NCBI GenBank assembly: GCA_046330395.1
Contig: JAXLSS010000007.1
Span: forward strand, 61,941 to 125,940
Length of the DNA stretch: 64,000 nt
Origin: Ga0077560 sp046330395
GTDB lineage: Bacteria > Actinomycetota > Thermoleophilia > Miltoncostaeales > Miltoncostaeaceae
Reading direction: 5' to 3'
The position numbers were made by a program, and so were the translations under genes. Below the pieces are notes generated by a model. The model did no database searches and had not been told where the DNA came from. It worked only from the letters and a program-made list of their open reading frames with translations. Positions 57,401 through 64,000 of this stretch are shown here, piece by piece (position 1 is the first letter of the stretch; every line of letters starts with the position of its first letter).

Positions 57401-57811
57401 GCGGAGGAGCCGGGCATCGAGGTGCAGGTGGTGCCCGCCGGCAAGCGCGCCCGTCCCCTGGCGATGCTGTCGGGCGGCGAGCGGTCGCTGGTGGCGCTGG
57501 CCTTCTGCATGGCCATCGCCATGACCAGCCCGGCGCCGTTCTACCTGCTCGACGAGGTGGAGGCCGCGCTGGACGACAGCAACCTGCGGCGCTTCCTGGC
57601 CCTGGTGCGCAAGCTGTCCGACCACACCCAGTTCCTGCTCATCACCCACCAGCAGCCCACGGTGGAGATCGCCGACACCCTGTTCGGCGTCACCATGGCC
57701 GGTGACGGGGTGTCACAGGTGGTGTGCCGGCGTCTGGAGCACGCCCTGGAGGGTGGCGCGCGACCGTTCGTGCGACGCCAGCTGCACGCCATCCGCGGGG
57801 GCCGTGCGTGA
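54475..57811 (+). CDS. smc: Chromosome segregation ATPase Smc, two frame breaks in the hinge
   Basis: Smc is the long coiled-coil ATPase of the Smc-ScpAB condensin. The N-terminal head has LRGFKSFA and Walker A VGPNGSGKSNLAEAL. Two Ala/Arg/Glu coiled-coil arms flank a hinge at about 55930-56300. The C-terminal head has the signature MLSGGERSLVALAF and Walker B YLLDEVEAALDDSN. Frame changes at about 56130 (before LWECITAVGDAAEAHLR) and about 56238 (before HPGVFVTPEGEVLRG) each need one added base in a C run; the repaired length is about 1112 residues. Kleisin partners scpA and scpB are at 11 kb. Start shares a base with the rnc stop. Confidence 0.92.
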
Positions 57812-58818
57812 GCCAGGAGGGCGACGACCGACACCGCTGGGCCGAGCTGTTCCAACTGGAGCCCCCGCCCAGCGCCGAGGAGGACACCGCCCGCCGGCGG
57901 GGGCTGCTGGGGCGGCTCAAGGAGCGCCTCAACCGCCCGCAGCAGGCGATCTCCCCGCAGCTGGCCGGCGTGTTCGCCCACAAGCTGGTCACGCAGGACA
58001 CCTGGGATGAGCTGGAGGAGGCGCTCATCATGGCCGACTGCGGCATGGACGCCTCCCTGGCGCTGGTGGAGGAGCTGCGGGGCGAGGCGCAGCAGGGCCG
58101 CATCACCTCCGGGCAGGAGGTGGCCCCGGCGCTCGCCCGGGCCGTCAAGGCCATGATGGCCCCCCAGCCGCCCACCCTGGTGCTGCAGCCGCGGCCCACG
58201 GTGATCCTGGTGGTGGGCGTCAACGGCAGCGGCAAGACCACCACCATCGGCAAGCTCGCCCACCGGCTGTCCGAGCTGGGGCAGAAGGTGGTGATCGGCG
58301 CCGGCGACACGTTCCGCGCGGCGGCCGTGGACCAGCTGGCGGTGTGGGCCGAGCGCTCCGGCGCGCAGCTGGTGCGTCAGGCCCCCGGTGCCGACCCCGG
58401 CGCCGTGGCCTTCGACTCGGTGTCCGCGGCCCGGGCCCGCGGGGCGGACGTGGTGCTCATCGACACCGCCGGGCGCCTGCAGACCCAGCGCAACCTCATG
58501 GAGGAGCTGCGCAAGGTGGGGGCGGTCATCGGCAAGGTCGACCCGGAGGCGCCGCACCACACGCTGCTGGTGCTGGACTCCACCACCGGCCAGAACGGGC
58601 TCAGCCAGGCCCGCCTGTTCGGCGAGGCCGTGCCGCTCACCGGGGTGGTGCTCACCAAGCTGGACGGCACCGCCAAGGGCGGCATCGCCGTGGCGGTCAA
58701 CCGGGAGCTGGGGCTGCCCATCGTGCTGGCCGGCGTGGGGGAGAAGCTGGAGGACCTGCAGCCGTTCGATGCCGAGGCCTACGCCCAGGCCATCTTCGCC
58801 GGACCCGCCGGCGGCTGA
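57808..58818 (+). CDS. ftsY: Signal recognition particle receptor FtsY
   Basis: FtsY docks SRP-ribosome complexes at the membrane. The 336-residue product has a short acidic N-terminus (about 1-40) instead of the long A domain of E. coli, an N helical domain, and the G domain with VVGVNGSGKTTTIGKLA, GAGDTFRAAAVDQL, DTAGRLQTQ, TKLDGTAKGG and the GVGEKLEDLQPF closing motif. The GTG overlaps the smc stop by 4 bases, the usual smc-ftsY pairing. Confidence 0.96.
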   Translation: MSQEGDDRHRWAELFQLEPPPSAEEDTARRRGLLGRLKERLNRPQQAISPQLAGVFAHKLVTQDTWDELEEALIMADCGMDASLALVEELRGEAQQGRITSGQEVAPALARAVKAMMAPQPPTLVLQPRPTVILVVGVNGSGKTTTIGKLAHRLSELGQKVVIGAGDTFRAAAVDQLAVWAERSGAQLVRQAPGADPGAVAFDSVSAARARGADVVLIDTAGRLQTQRNLMEELRKVGAVIGKVDPEAPHHTLLVLDSTTGQNGLSQARLFGEAVPLTGVVLTKLDGTAKGGIAVAVNRELGLPIVLAGVGEKLEDLQPFDAEAYAQAIFAGPAGG

Positions 58819-58821
58819 CCG

Positions 58822-58839
58822 CCGGGCGGGCGCGCCCGG
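58822..58839 (+). terminator. Hairpin between ftsY and ffh
   Basis: CCGGGCG (58822-58828) and CGCCCGG (58833-58839) pair perfectly around GGCG, directly after the ftsY stop and before the ffh promoter. Confidence 0.55.
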
Positions 58840-58858
58840 AACTCCCGAGCCCGTCCTC

Positions 58859-58864
58859 TAGACT
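58859..58864 (+). promoter_or_regulatory. -10 box of ffh
   Basis: TAGACT lies 33 bases before the ffh ATG, after the ftsY hairpin, so ffh probably starts a new transcript. Confidence 0.45.
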
Positions 58865-58897
58865 GTCGGGCCGCGCGGTGGAACCGCGCCACCCACC

Positions 58898-60217
58898 ATG
58901 TTCGATTCACTCTCCGACAAGCTGCAGGGCGTCTTCTCCGGCCTGAAGGGCAAGGGGAAGCTCACCGAGGCCGACATCGACCAGGCCATGCGGGCCATCC
59001 GGCTGTCGCTGCTGGAGGCCGACGTCAACATGGGCGTGGTCAAGCAGTTCACCAAGGCCATCGGGGAGCGGGCCAAGGGTGCCGAGGTGATGAGTTCCCT
59101 CACGCCCGACCAGCAGGTCGTCAAGATCGTCAACGACGAGCTCACGCGCCTCATGGGCGAGGCCAACGTGGGCATGCCCACCTCCCCGCGGCCGCCCACC
59201 GTGGTGCTGATGGCCGGCCTGCAGGGCTCCGGAAAGACCACCTGCTGCGCCAAGCTCGCCCGCTACTACTCCCAGCAGGGCCGGGCGCCCATGCTGGTGG
59301 CCTGCGACGTGCACCGCCCGGCGGCCGCCCAGCAGCTCGCCGTGCTGGGTGAGCAGATCGGGGTGCCGGTGCACCGCGAGGACGGCACCGACGCGGTGGC
59401 CATCGCGCAGCGCGGCGTCGCCGAGGCCAAGGCGAAGATGCGCGACCTGGTCATCGTGGACACCGCGGGCCGCACCGTCATCGATCGGGAGATGATGGAC
59501 GAGCTGGTGCGGGTGCGCGACGCGGTCAAGCCCACCGCCGTGCTGCTGGTGCTGGACGCCATGACGGGCCAGACCGCCGTGGAGGTGGCCACCGCGTTTC
59601 AGGAGGCGGTGCAGTTCGACGGCGCGGTGCTCACCAAGCTCGACGGCGACGCCCGCGGCGGCGCCGCCCTGTCGGTGCGGGCCACCACCGGCCGGCCCAT
59701 CTATTTCGTGGGCACCGGCGAGAAGGTGGACGCCCTCGAGCCGTTCCACCCCGATCGCATGGCCTCCCGCATCCTGGGGATGGGGGACGTCATGTCCCTC
59801 ATCGAGCGCGCCCAGCAGAACGTGGACGCCGACGACGCCAAGGACCTGGAACGCAAGATCCTGGGCGGCGGCGGGCTCACGCTGGAGGACTTCGGCAAGC
59901 AGCTGGCGGCCATCCGCAAGATGGGTCCCATCGGCCAGCTGTTGGGGATGCTGCCCGGGCTTGGCAAGATGGCCAAGATCAAGGACGTCGATGTCGACGA
60001 GAAGCAGATCGACCGGATCCAGGCGATCATCTCGTCGATGACGCCATCCGAGCGCCGCCGACCTGAGATCATCAACGGCAGCAGGCGGTTGCGCATCGCC
60101 GCCGGAAGCGGCACGTCGGTCCAGGAGGTCAACCAGCTCCTGGCGCAGTTCAAACAGATGCGCAAGATGATGAAGCGCGTCGGCAAGGGTGGTATCCCGT
60201 CGATGCTCAACATGTAA
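58898..60217 (+). CDS. ffh: Signal recognition particle protein Ffh
   Basis: Ffh binds SRP RNA and signal peptides. The 439-residue product has the N domain (FDSLSDKLQGVFSGLKG), G domain with GLQGSGKTTCCAKLA, ACDVHRPAAAQQL, DTAGRTVID, TKLDGDARGGAAL and GTGEKVDALEPF. The Met-rich M domain (about 300-439) contains MGPIGQLLGMLPG, SMTPSERRRPEIINGSRRLRIAAGSG and MRKMMKRV. The SRP RNA gene is not visible in the window. Confidence 0.97.
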   Translation: MFDSLSDKLQGVFSGLKGKGKLTEADIDQAMRAIRLSLLEADVNMGVVKQFTKAIGERAKGAEVMSSLTPDQQVVKIVNDELTRLMGEANVGMPTSPRPPTVVLMAGLQGSGKTTCCAKLARYYSQQGRAPMLVACDVHRPAAAQQLAVLGEQIGVPVHREDGTDAVAIAQRGVAEAKAKMRDLVIVDTAGRTVIDREMMDELVRVRDAVKPTAVLLVLDAMTGQTAVEVATAFQEAVQFDGAVLTKLDGDARGGAALSVRATTGRPIYFVGTGEKVDALEPFHPDRMASRILGMGDVMSLIERAQQNVDADDAKDLERKILGGGGLTLEDFGKQLAAIRKMGPIGQLLGMLPGLGKMAKIKDVDVDEKQIDRIQAIISSMTPSERRRPEIINGSRRLRIAAGSGTSVQEVNQLLAQFKQMRKMMKRVGKGGIPSMLNM

Positions 60218-60244
60218 CGCAACGAGGAAACGGCAAGGAGCAAC

Positions 60245-60487
60245 GTGGTCAAGATCCGGCTCGCCCGTGTGGGCGGCAAGAAGAACCCCATCTACCGGGT
60301 GGTCGTCGCCGACTCCCGGTCACGGCGCGACGGTCGCAACATCGAGACCATCGGTCGCTACAACCCGCAGACCGAGCCGTCGCTGGTCGAGGTCAACCTG
60401 GAGCGGGCCAAGCACTGGATCGGCACCGGCGCGCAGCCCAGCCGGGCCGTGGAGAAGCTCATCAAGATCGTCGAGGCGCGCGGGTGA
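60245..60487 (+). CDS. rpsP: 30S ribosomal protein S16
   Basis: S16 is an 80-residue 30S assembly protein. The product starts VKIRLARVGGKKNPIYRVVV and has DGRNIETIGRYNP, both typical. AAGGAG lies 6 bases before the GTG start. First gene of rpsP-khpA-rimM-trmD. Confidence 0.97.
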   Translation: MVKIRLARVGGKKNPIYRVVVADSRSRRDGRNIETIGRYNPQTEPSLVEVNLERAKHWIGTGAQPSRAVEKLIKIVEARG

Positions 60488-60738
60488 GTGACGACGGCGA
60501 CCAGCGCCTGGCCGACATGGTCGCCGAGCTGGCGCGCGGGCTGGTGGACAGCCCCGGCGCCGTCCGCGTCGAGCGGGAGCGTGACGGTGAGACCACCGTG
60601 CTGTCGCTGTACGTCGCCCAGGAGGACCTGGGTCAGGTCATCGGCCGCGGGGGGCGCATCGCGCGGTCGCTGCGGCTCATCGCCAAACAGGCGGCGCACA
60701 CCCGGGGCGGGCGCGTCAACCTGGAGATCGTCGATTAG
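60484..60738 (+). CDS. khpA: KH-domain RNA-binding protein KhpA
   Basis: KhpA (YlqC) is a small RNA-binding protein linked to cell-size and translation control in Gram-positives. The 84-residue product has a single KH fold with the GxxG loop in VIGRGGRIARSLRLIAKQAA. The GTG start overlaps rpsP by 4 bases. Gene order rpsP-khpA-rimM-trmD is standard. Confidence 0.93.
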   Translation: MSDDGDQRLADMVAELARGLVDSPGAVRVERERDGETTVLSLYVAQEDLGQVIGRGGRIARSLRLIAKQAAHTRGGRVNLEIVD

Positions 60739-60756
60739 GCACGCCGGGGCGCGGCC

Positions 60757-61272
60757 GTGAGCCGGCCGGCGCGGCAGGTGGTGGTGGGTCGCATCCTGCG
60801 CGCCCACGGCGTGCACGGCGCCCTGCGGGTGCGCGCCAGCGGCGAGGTGCTGGGCCACCTGCGCGCGGGTGACCCCGTGGCCGTGCGCCTGGACGACCAC
60901 CGCCGCGAGATGCGCGTCGCCACACCGCTGCACGGCGAGCTGTTGCACCTGGAGGGCGTGGACGACCGGGACGCCGCGGAGGCGCTGCGCGGCGGCCTGC
61001 TGGAGGTGGATGAGGAGCGCCTGCCGCCCGCCGCCGCCGACGAGTTCTATGTGCGCGACCTCATCGGCTGTCGCGTGTGGCTGGGCCCGCGCGAGGCGGG
61101 TGTGGTGGAGCAGGTGCTCACCCGCCCGGCCAACGACGTGCTGGAGGTGCGCGGGGACGGCGGGGGGGAGACGGTGCTGCTGCCGTTCACCCTCGACGCC
61201 GTGGTCGCCGTCGACCTGACGCAGCGGGTGATCCGGCTGCGCGGTGATCTGCTGGGGGACGAGGAGTCCTGA
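60757..61272 (+). CDS. rimM: 16S rRNA processing protein RimM
   Basis: RimM assists 30S head assembly and binds S19. The 171-residue product has VVVGRILRAHGVHGALRVRA at the N-terminus, GVDDRDAAEALRGGLLEVD, and a PRC-barrel part with FYVRDLIGCRVW and LLPFTLDAVVAVDL. It shares a base with the trmD start. Confidence 0.94.
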   Translation: MSRPARQVVVGRILRAHGVHGALRVRASGEVLGHLRAGDPVAVRLDDHRREMRVATPLHGELLHLEGVDDRDAAEALRGGLLEVDEERLPPAAADEFYVRDLIGCRVWLGPREAGVVEQVLTRPANDVLEVRGDGGGETVLLPFTLDAVVAVDLTQRVIRLRGDLLGDEES

Positions 61273-61974
61273 TGCAGATCGACGTCTTCACGCTGTTCCC
61301 GGAATGGTTCGACTGGATGCGCCGCCCGCGGCACCTGGCGAACGCCGCGGAGCACGCGGGCCTGGAGCTGCGGGCGTTCTCATACCGTGATTACACCCCG
61401 CTGTCCGCCGGCCAGGTGGACGACGCCCCGTACGGTGGCGGCGCCGGGATGGTGCTGCGTGTGGACGTCATCGCCGAGGGCCTGCAGCGGGTGTACGGGC
61501 TCCCGGCCGCGGACGTGCGGCGGCGGCGGCGCGTGGTGGTGCTGACCCCCGGGGCGCATGTTCACCGACCGCGTGGCGCGCGAGCTTGCGGAGCTGCCCG
61601 AGCTCACGCTGCTGTGCGGCCGCTACGAGGGGTTCGACGAGCGGGTGCACACCGAGCTCGCCGACGACGCCGTCTGCCTGGGGCCCTTCGTGCTGGCGGG
61701 CGGGGAGGTGGCGGCAATGGCCATCATCGACGCCGTGGCCCGCCGGCTGCCGGGGGCGCTGGGCAACCGGGAGAGCCTGGAGCACGAGTCGTTCTCCGAC
61801 GCCATGGGCGGCGGCACCGAGCACCCCCACTACACGCGCCCCCCGGTGTGGTGCGGCCACGGTGTCCCCGAGGTCCTGCTGTCCGGCGATCACGGGGCCA
61901 TCGCCCGGTGGCGTGAGGCCCGCATCGGTCTTCCGCCGCCGGACGCCCCGCCGCCCGCTTCGGGCGTGGTATGA
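61272..61974 (+). CDS. trmD: tRNA m1G37 methyltransferase TrmD, one frame break
   Basis: TrmD methylates G37 of tRNAs and prevents frameshifting. The first part has IDVFTLFPEWFDW, YRDYTPLSAGQVDDAPYGGGAGMVLR and VVVLTPG in one frame. From about 61553 the protein continues MFTDRVARELAEL, LCGRYEGFDERV, GPFVLAGGEVAAMAIIDAVARRLPG and the C-terminal TRPPVWCGHGVPEVLLSGDH in another. The break lies in CCCCGGGG at 61546-61553; loss of two Gs or gain of one explains it. The repaired length is about 234 residues. A sequencing error is likely because the gene is essential. Confidence 0.92.
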
Positions 61975-61975
61975 T
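61967..61975 (+). promoter_or_regulatory. Extended -10 promoter of rplS
   Basis: TGG-TATGAT is the best extended -10 box in the window. It overlaps the trmD stop codon and lies 36 bases before the rplS ATG. Confidence 0.6.
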
Positions 61976-62011
61976 GCCCGCCGTTTTGCCGCCGACCGGA
62001 GGATCCCCCAG

Positions 62012-62365
62012 ATGAACGTCATCGAGAGCCTTGAGCGGGTCCAGATCCGCGATGACGTTCCCGAGTTCAAGCCCGGGGACACCGTCCGCGTCCACTTCCG
62101 CGTCATCGAGGGCCAGCGCCAGCGGGTGCAGGTGTTCGAGGGCACCGTCATCAAGCGGCAGGGGTCCACCAGCCGCGAGACCTTCACGGTGCGCAAGCAG
62201 AGCTTCGGGGTCGGCGTGGAGCGCACGTTCCCGGTGCACTCGCCAAAGATCGAGAAGATCGAGCGGGTCATGGAGGGTGACGTCCGGCGCGCCAAGCTCT
62301 ACTACCTGCGCGGCAAGGTGGGCAAGAAGGCCCGCATCCGCGAGAAGCAGCGCACCACCCACTAG
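62012..62365 (+). CDS. rplS: 50S ribosomal protein L19
   Basis: L19 sits at the 30S-50S interface. The 117-residue product has FKPGDTVRVHFRVIEGQRQRVQVFEG, VERTFPVHSPKIEKIE and the C-terminal AKLYYLRGKVGKKARIRE. GGAGGAT at 61998-62004 is the ribosome site. Confidence 0.97.
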   Translation: MNVIESLERVQIRDDVPEFKPGDTVRVHFRVIEGQRQRVQVFEGTVIKRQGSTSRETFTVRKQSFGVGVERTFPVHSPKIEKIERVMEGDVRRAKLYYLRGKVGKKARIREKQRTTH

Positions 62366-62369
62366 CGGG

Positions 62370-63110
62370 GTGCCCGAGGCCCCCGCGGCGCGCGAGCGGG
62401 GTTCACGCGCGGTGGCGGCGGTGCGGGACGGCGACAGGCTGCGCCGGGTGACCACCTCACGCCGTCCGGTGTCCGGACGGCTGTTCGCCCACGACCGGTC
62501 CCTGGGCGTGGCACGGGTGGCGGGTGCGGACGAGGCCGGCCGCGGCTGCCTGGCGGGGCCGCTGGTGGCGGCGGCGGTGTGCCTGGACCTGGGGCGCATG
62601 TCGCGTTCGGCGCGCCTGCTGCTCACCGACCTCGACGACTCCAAGCGGCTCGCCCCCGACACGCGCCAGCGGCTGGCCGCGGCCATCCTGCGCGTCGCCG
62701 ACCAGGTGGTGGTGGTGTCGGCCGCGGCCACGGTCATCGATCGTGACGGGCTGCACGTCACCAACCTGCGCCTGCTGGGGGACGCCCTGCGGGGCCTGGA
62801 GCCCGCGCCCGAGGTGTGCCTGGTGGACGGCTTCCACCTGGGCCCCGCCGCGCCCCCGCACCGGCGCATCGTGGGCGGCGACCGCCGCAGCGCCTGCATC
62901 GCGGCCGCCTCGGTGGTGGCCAAGGCCACCCGCGACCGGCTCATGGCCGGTCCCGTGGCCGACCGGTACCCCCTGTTCGGCTTCCCGGCGCACGTGGGGT
63001 ATGCCACCCCGGCGCATCGCGACGCCATCCGCGCCCATGGGCCCACGCCCCTGCACCGGCTGTCGTTCGCCTCCGCGGCATTCGCCGACCACCGGGTGCT
63101 CACGCCGTGA
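62370..63110 (+). CDS. rnhB: Ribonuclease HII
   Basis: RNase HII removes ribonucleotides from DNA. The product has the first acidic pair in VAGADEAGRGCLAGPLVAAAV, DDSKRLAPDTRQRLA, the catalytic VDGF aspartate, GDRRSACIAAASVVAKATRDRLM with the last catalytic region, and YPLFGFPAHVGYATPAHRDAI. Start is uncertain: GTG 62370 gives 246 residues with about 50 extra at the front; GTG 62448 would begin nearer the conserved core. lepB, often between rplS and rnhB, is absent. Confidence 0.93.
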   Translation: MPEAPAARERGSRAVAAVRDGDRLRRVTTSRRPVSGRLFAHDRSLGVARVAGADEAGRGCLAGPLVAAAVCLDLGRMSRSARLLLTDLDDSKRLAPDTRQRLAAAILRVADQVVVVSAAATVIDRDGLHVTNLRLLGDALRGLEPAPEVCLVDGFHLGPAAPPHRRIVGGDRRSACIAAASVVAKATRDRLMAGPVADRYPLFGFPAHVGYATPAHRDAIRAHGPTPLHRLSFASAAFADHRVLTP

Positions 63111-63808
63111 GCCTCGACCCCCGCCGCGTGCGGGCCGTGCTGTTCGACGTGGACGGCACGCTGCGCGACACCGACGACGAGATGATCGACCGCGGGGTGC
63201 GGTTCCTGGTGCCCCTGGTGGGGCGCGCCCGCGCGCCGGAGGCCATGCGCGCCGTGGTGGTGCGGCTGGAGAACACCGTGCAGCGGTTCGTGGCGCAGGC
63301 CGACCGGTGGGACCTGGACGGGCCGGTCAACCGCCTGCTGGCGCGAGCGCTGCCCGCAGGCCACGGCGGCTCGCGGGCCGTCCCCGGTGCCCTGGAGGCG
63401 GTGGAGGCCCTTGCCCCGCACCTGCCGCTCGGCATCGTCTCCGCCGGACCGGCGTCGGCGGTGATGGACTTCACCATCCGCTTCGGGGTGGTGGAGCGTT
63501 TCGGTTCGATCATGACCGGCCTGTCCTGCCGCCACACCAAGCCGTGGCCCGACCCCGTTTTGGCCGCCGCGGCCCAGCTGGGGGTGGCACCCGAGTTCAC
63601 GCTGATGGTGGGCGACTCGCCGGTGGACATCCGCGCCGGGCACGCCGCCGGTGCGCAGGCGGTGGGCGTCACCACGGGGTTCGGCACCCGCGCCCGGCTG
63701 GAGAAGGCCGGCGCCGAGTGGGTGGTGGACGACATGCGCGAGCTCGCCGAGGTGCTGCTGGCCGGGCTCACGCCTCCGCCCCATGCGGAAGGTGCGTCGG
63801 CCGGCTGA
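63107..63808 (+). CDS. HAD-family hydrolase (phosphatase-like)
   Basis: The 233-residue protein has HAD motif I VLFDVDGTLRDTDDEM with both aspartates, a cap helix region, motif II IVSAGPAS, motif III KPWPDP with the lysine, and motif IV LMVGDSPVDIRAGHAAGAQAVGV. It resembles phosphoglycolate-phosphatase and beta-phosphoglucomutase relatives; the substrate is unknown. The GTG overlaps rnhB by 4 bases and its end overlaps the convergent yraN gene by 41 bases. Confidence 0.88.
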   Translation: MSLDPRRVRAVLFDVDGTLRDTDDEMIDRGVRFLVPLVGRARAPEAMRAVVVRLENTVQRFVAQADRWDLDGPVNRLLARALPAGHGGSRAVPGALEAVEALAPHLPLGIVSAGPASAVMDFTIRFGVVERFGSIMTGLSCRHTKPWPDPVLAAAAQLGVAPEFTLMVGDSPVDIRAGHAAGAQAVGVTTGFGTRARLEKAGAEWVVDDMRELAEVLLAGLTPPPHAEGASAG

Positions 63809-64000
63809 GCCGCGCGCCCGTGCGGATGGTCACCAGGTCGAAGCGCACCTCATCGCCGTCCCGCGGGGGGTGGCGCGCCAGGTAGGCCGCCGCGGCGCGG
63901 TGCATCCGCCGCCGCTGCGCCGGGCGGTGCGGCTCGATCAGCCCACGCGGATCGCCGCGCGCCTTGACCTCGACGAAGGCCAGCACCCGCCCGCGCCGCA
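63768..64000 (-). CDS. yraN: UPF0102 (YraN) family protein, partial
   Basis: Only the C-terminal part lies in the window; the 5' end is beyond 64000. The visible sequence LAFVEVKARGDPRGL has the E-x-K core of the YraN restriction-endonuclease-like fold, followed by RRRMHRAAAAYLARHP and VRFDLVTI with the conserved FD. It is a predicted nuclease of unclear role, commonly next to rnhB as here, though in this case convergent. Confidence 0.82.
   Translation of the reverse strand, partial: RRGRVLAFVEVKARGDPRGLIEPHRPAQRRRMHRAAAAYLARHPPRDGDEVRFDLVTIRTGARLSRPTHLPHGAEA

Overview
The window is 64 kb of bacterial chromosome with very high G+C content (by eye well above 70%) and almost no intergenic space. 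It is nearly all core housekeeping genes. Gene content and order (murB-ftsQ-ftsZ, scpA-scpB-rluB, coaD-sepIVA-like-DUF177-rpmF-plsX-acpP-rnc-smc-ftsY-ffh-rpsP-khpA-rimM-trmD-rplS-rnhB-yraN), a SepIVA-like coiled-coil protein, a DUF3352 lipoprotein, a VanW/YoaR protein and many apparently leaderless genes point to an actinobacterium. A deep lineage such as Thermoleophilia is my best guess, but that is inference. I see no tRNA, rRNA, CRISPR array, insertion sequence, prophage or toxin system.

Layout. 1-3.4 kb: division and cell-wall genes (murB end, ftsQ, ftsZ). 3.5-5 kb: glycine cleavage T and H proteins. 5-11 kb: accessory genes (MerR regulator, DedA, a fluoroacetate-dehalogenase-like hydrolase, VanW protein, CPBP protease). 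11-14 kb: scpA-scpB-rluB-aroH and a secreted unknown. 13.9-16.6 kb: a LysR regulator diverging from a glutamine-amidotransferase-like protein, then an unknown. 16.6-20.2 kb: nadB-nadA-nadC on the minus strand. 20.3-23.7 kb: hisC-aroF-tyrA on the plus strand. 23.6-27 kb: a hydrolase, a MocR regulator diverging from two very small genes, and a YgjP-like metallopeptidase. 27-31 kb: aroA-cmk-plsC-der. 31-40 kb: DUF3352 lipoprotein, metK, priA, an unknown, def-fmt-rsmB. 40-46.5 kb: a secreted subtilase, rpe and a complete riboflavin operon (ribD-ribE-ribBA-ribH). 46.5-50 kb: sulfotransferase and rpmB on minus, recG-rsmD-coaD on plus. 51-64 kb: the long conserved block from sepIVA to yraN.

How the genes work together. 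Most operon members overlap by 4 bases (GTGA or ATGA) or 1 base (TGATG), so translation is probably coupled. Many first genes carry a TANNNT box only 6-10 bases before the start codon, as expected for leaderless mRNAs. The nadBAC operon has a good -35/-10 promoter with two near-identical palindromes 33 bp apart over its start region. This is the clearest undescribed regulatory signal in the window. The shikimate and aromatic pathway is spread over aroH, aroF, tyrA, hisC (possible aromatic transaminase) and aroA.

Quality warning. aroA (three breaks), smc (two), the LysR gene (two), def (one) and trmD (one) are each split by small frame changes, nearly all in or beside short G/C runs. PlsC and Der run together without a stop, and rnc has no ordinary start codon. 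So many indels in essential genes are better explained by residual sequencing errors than by gene decay, so I give the intact extents of these genes.
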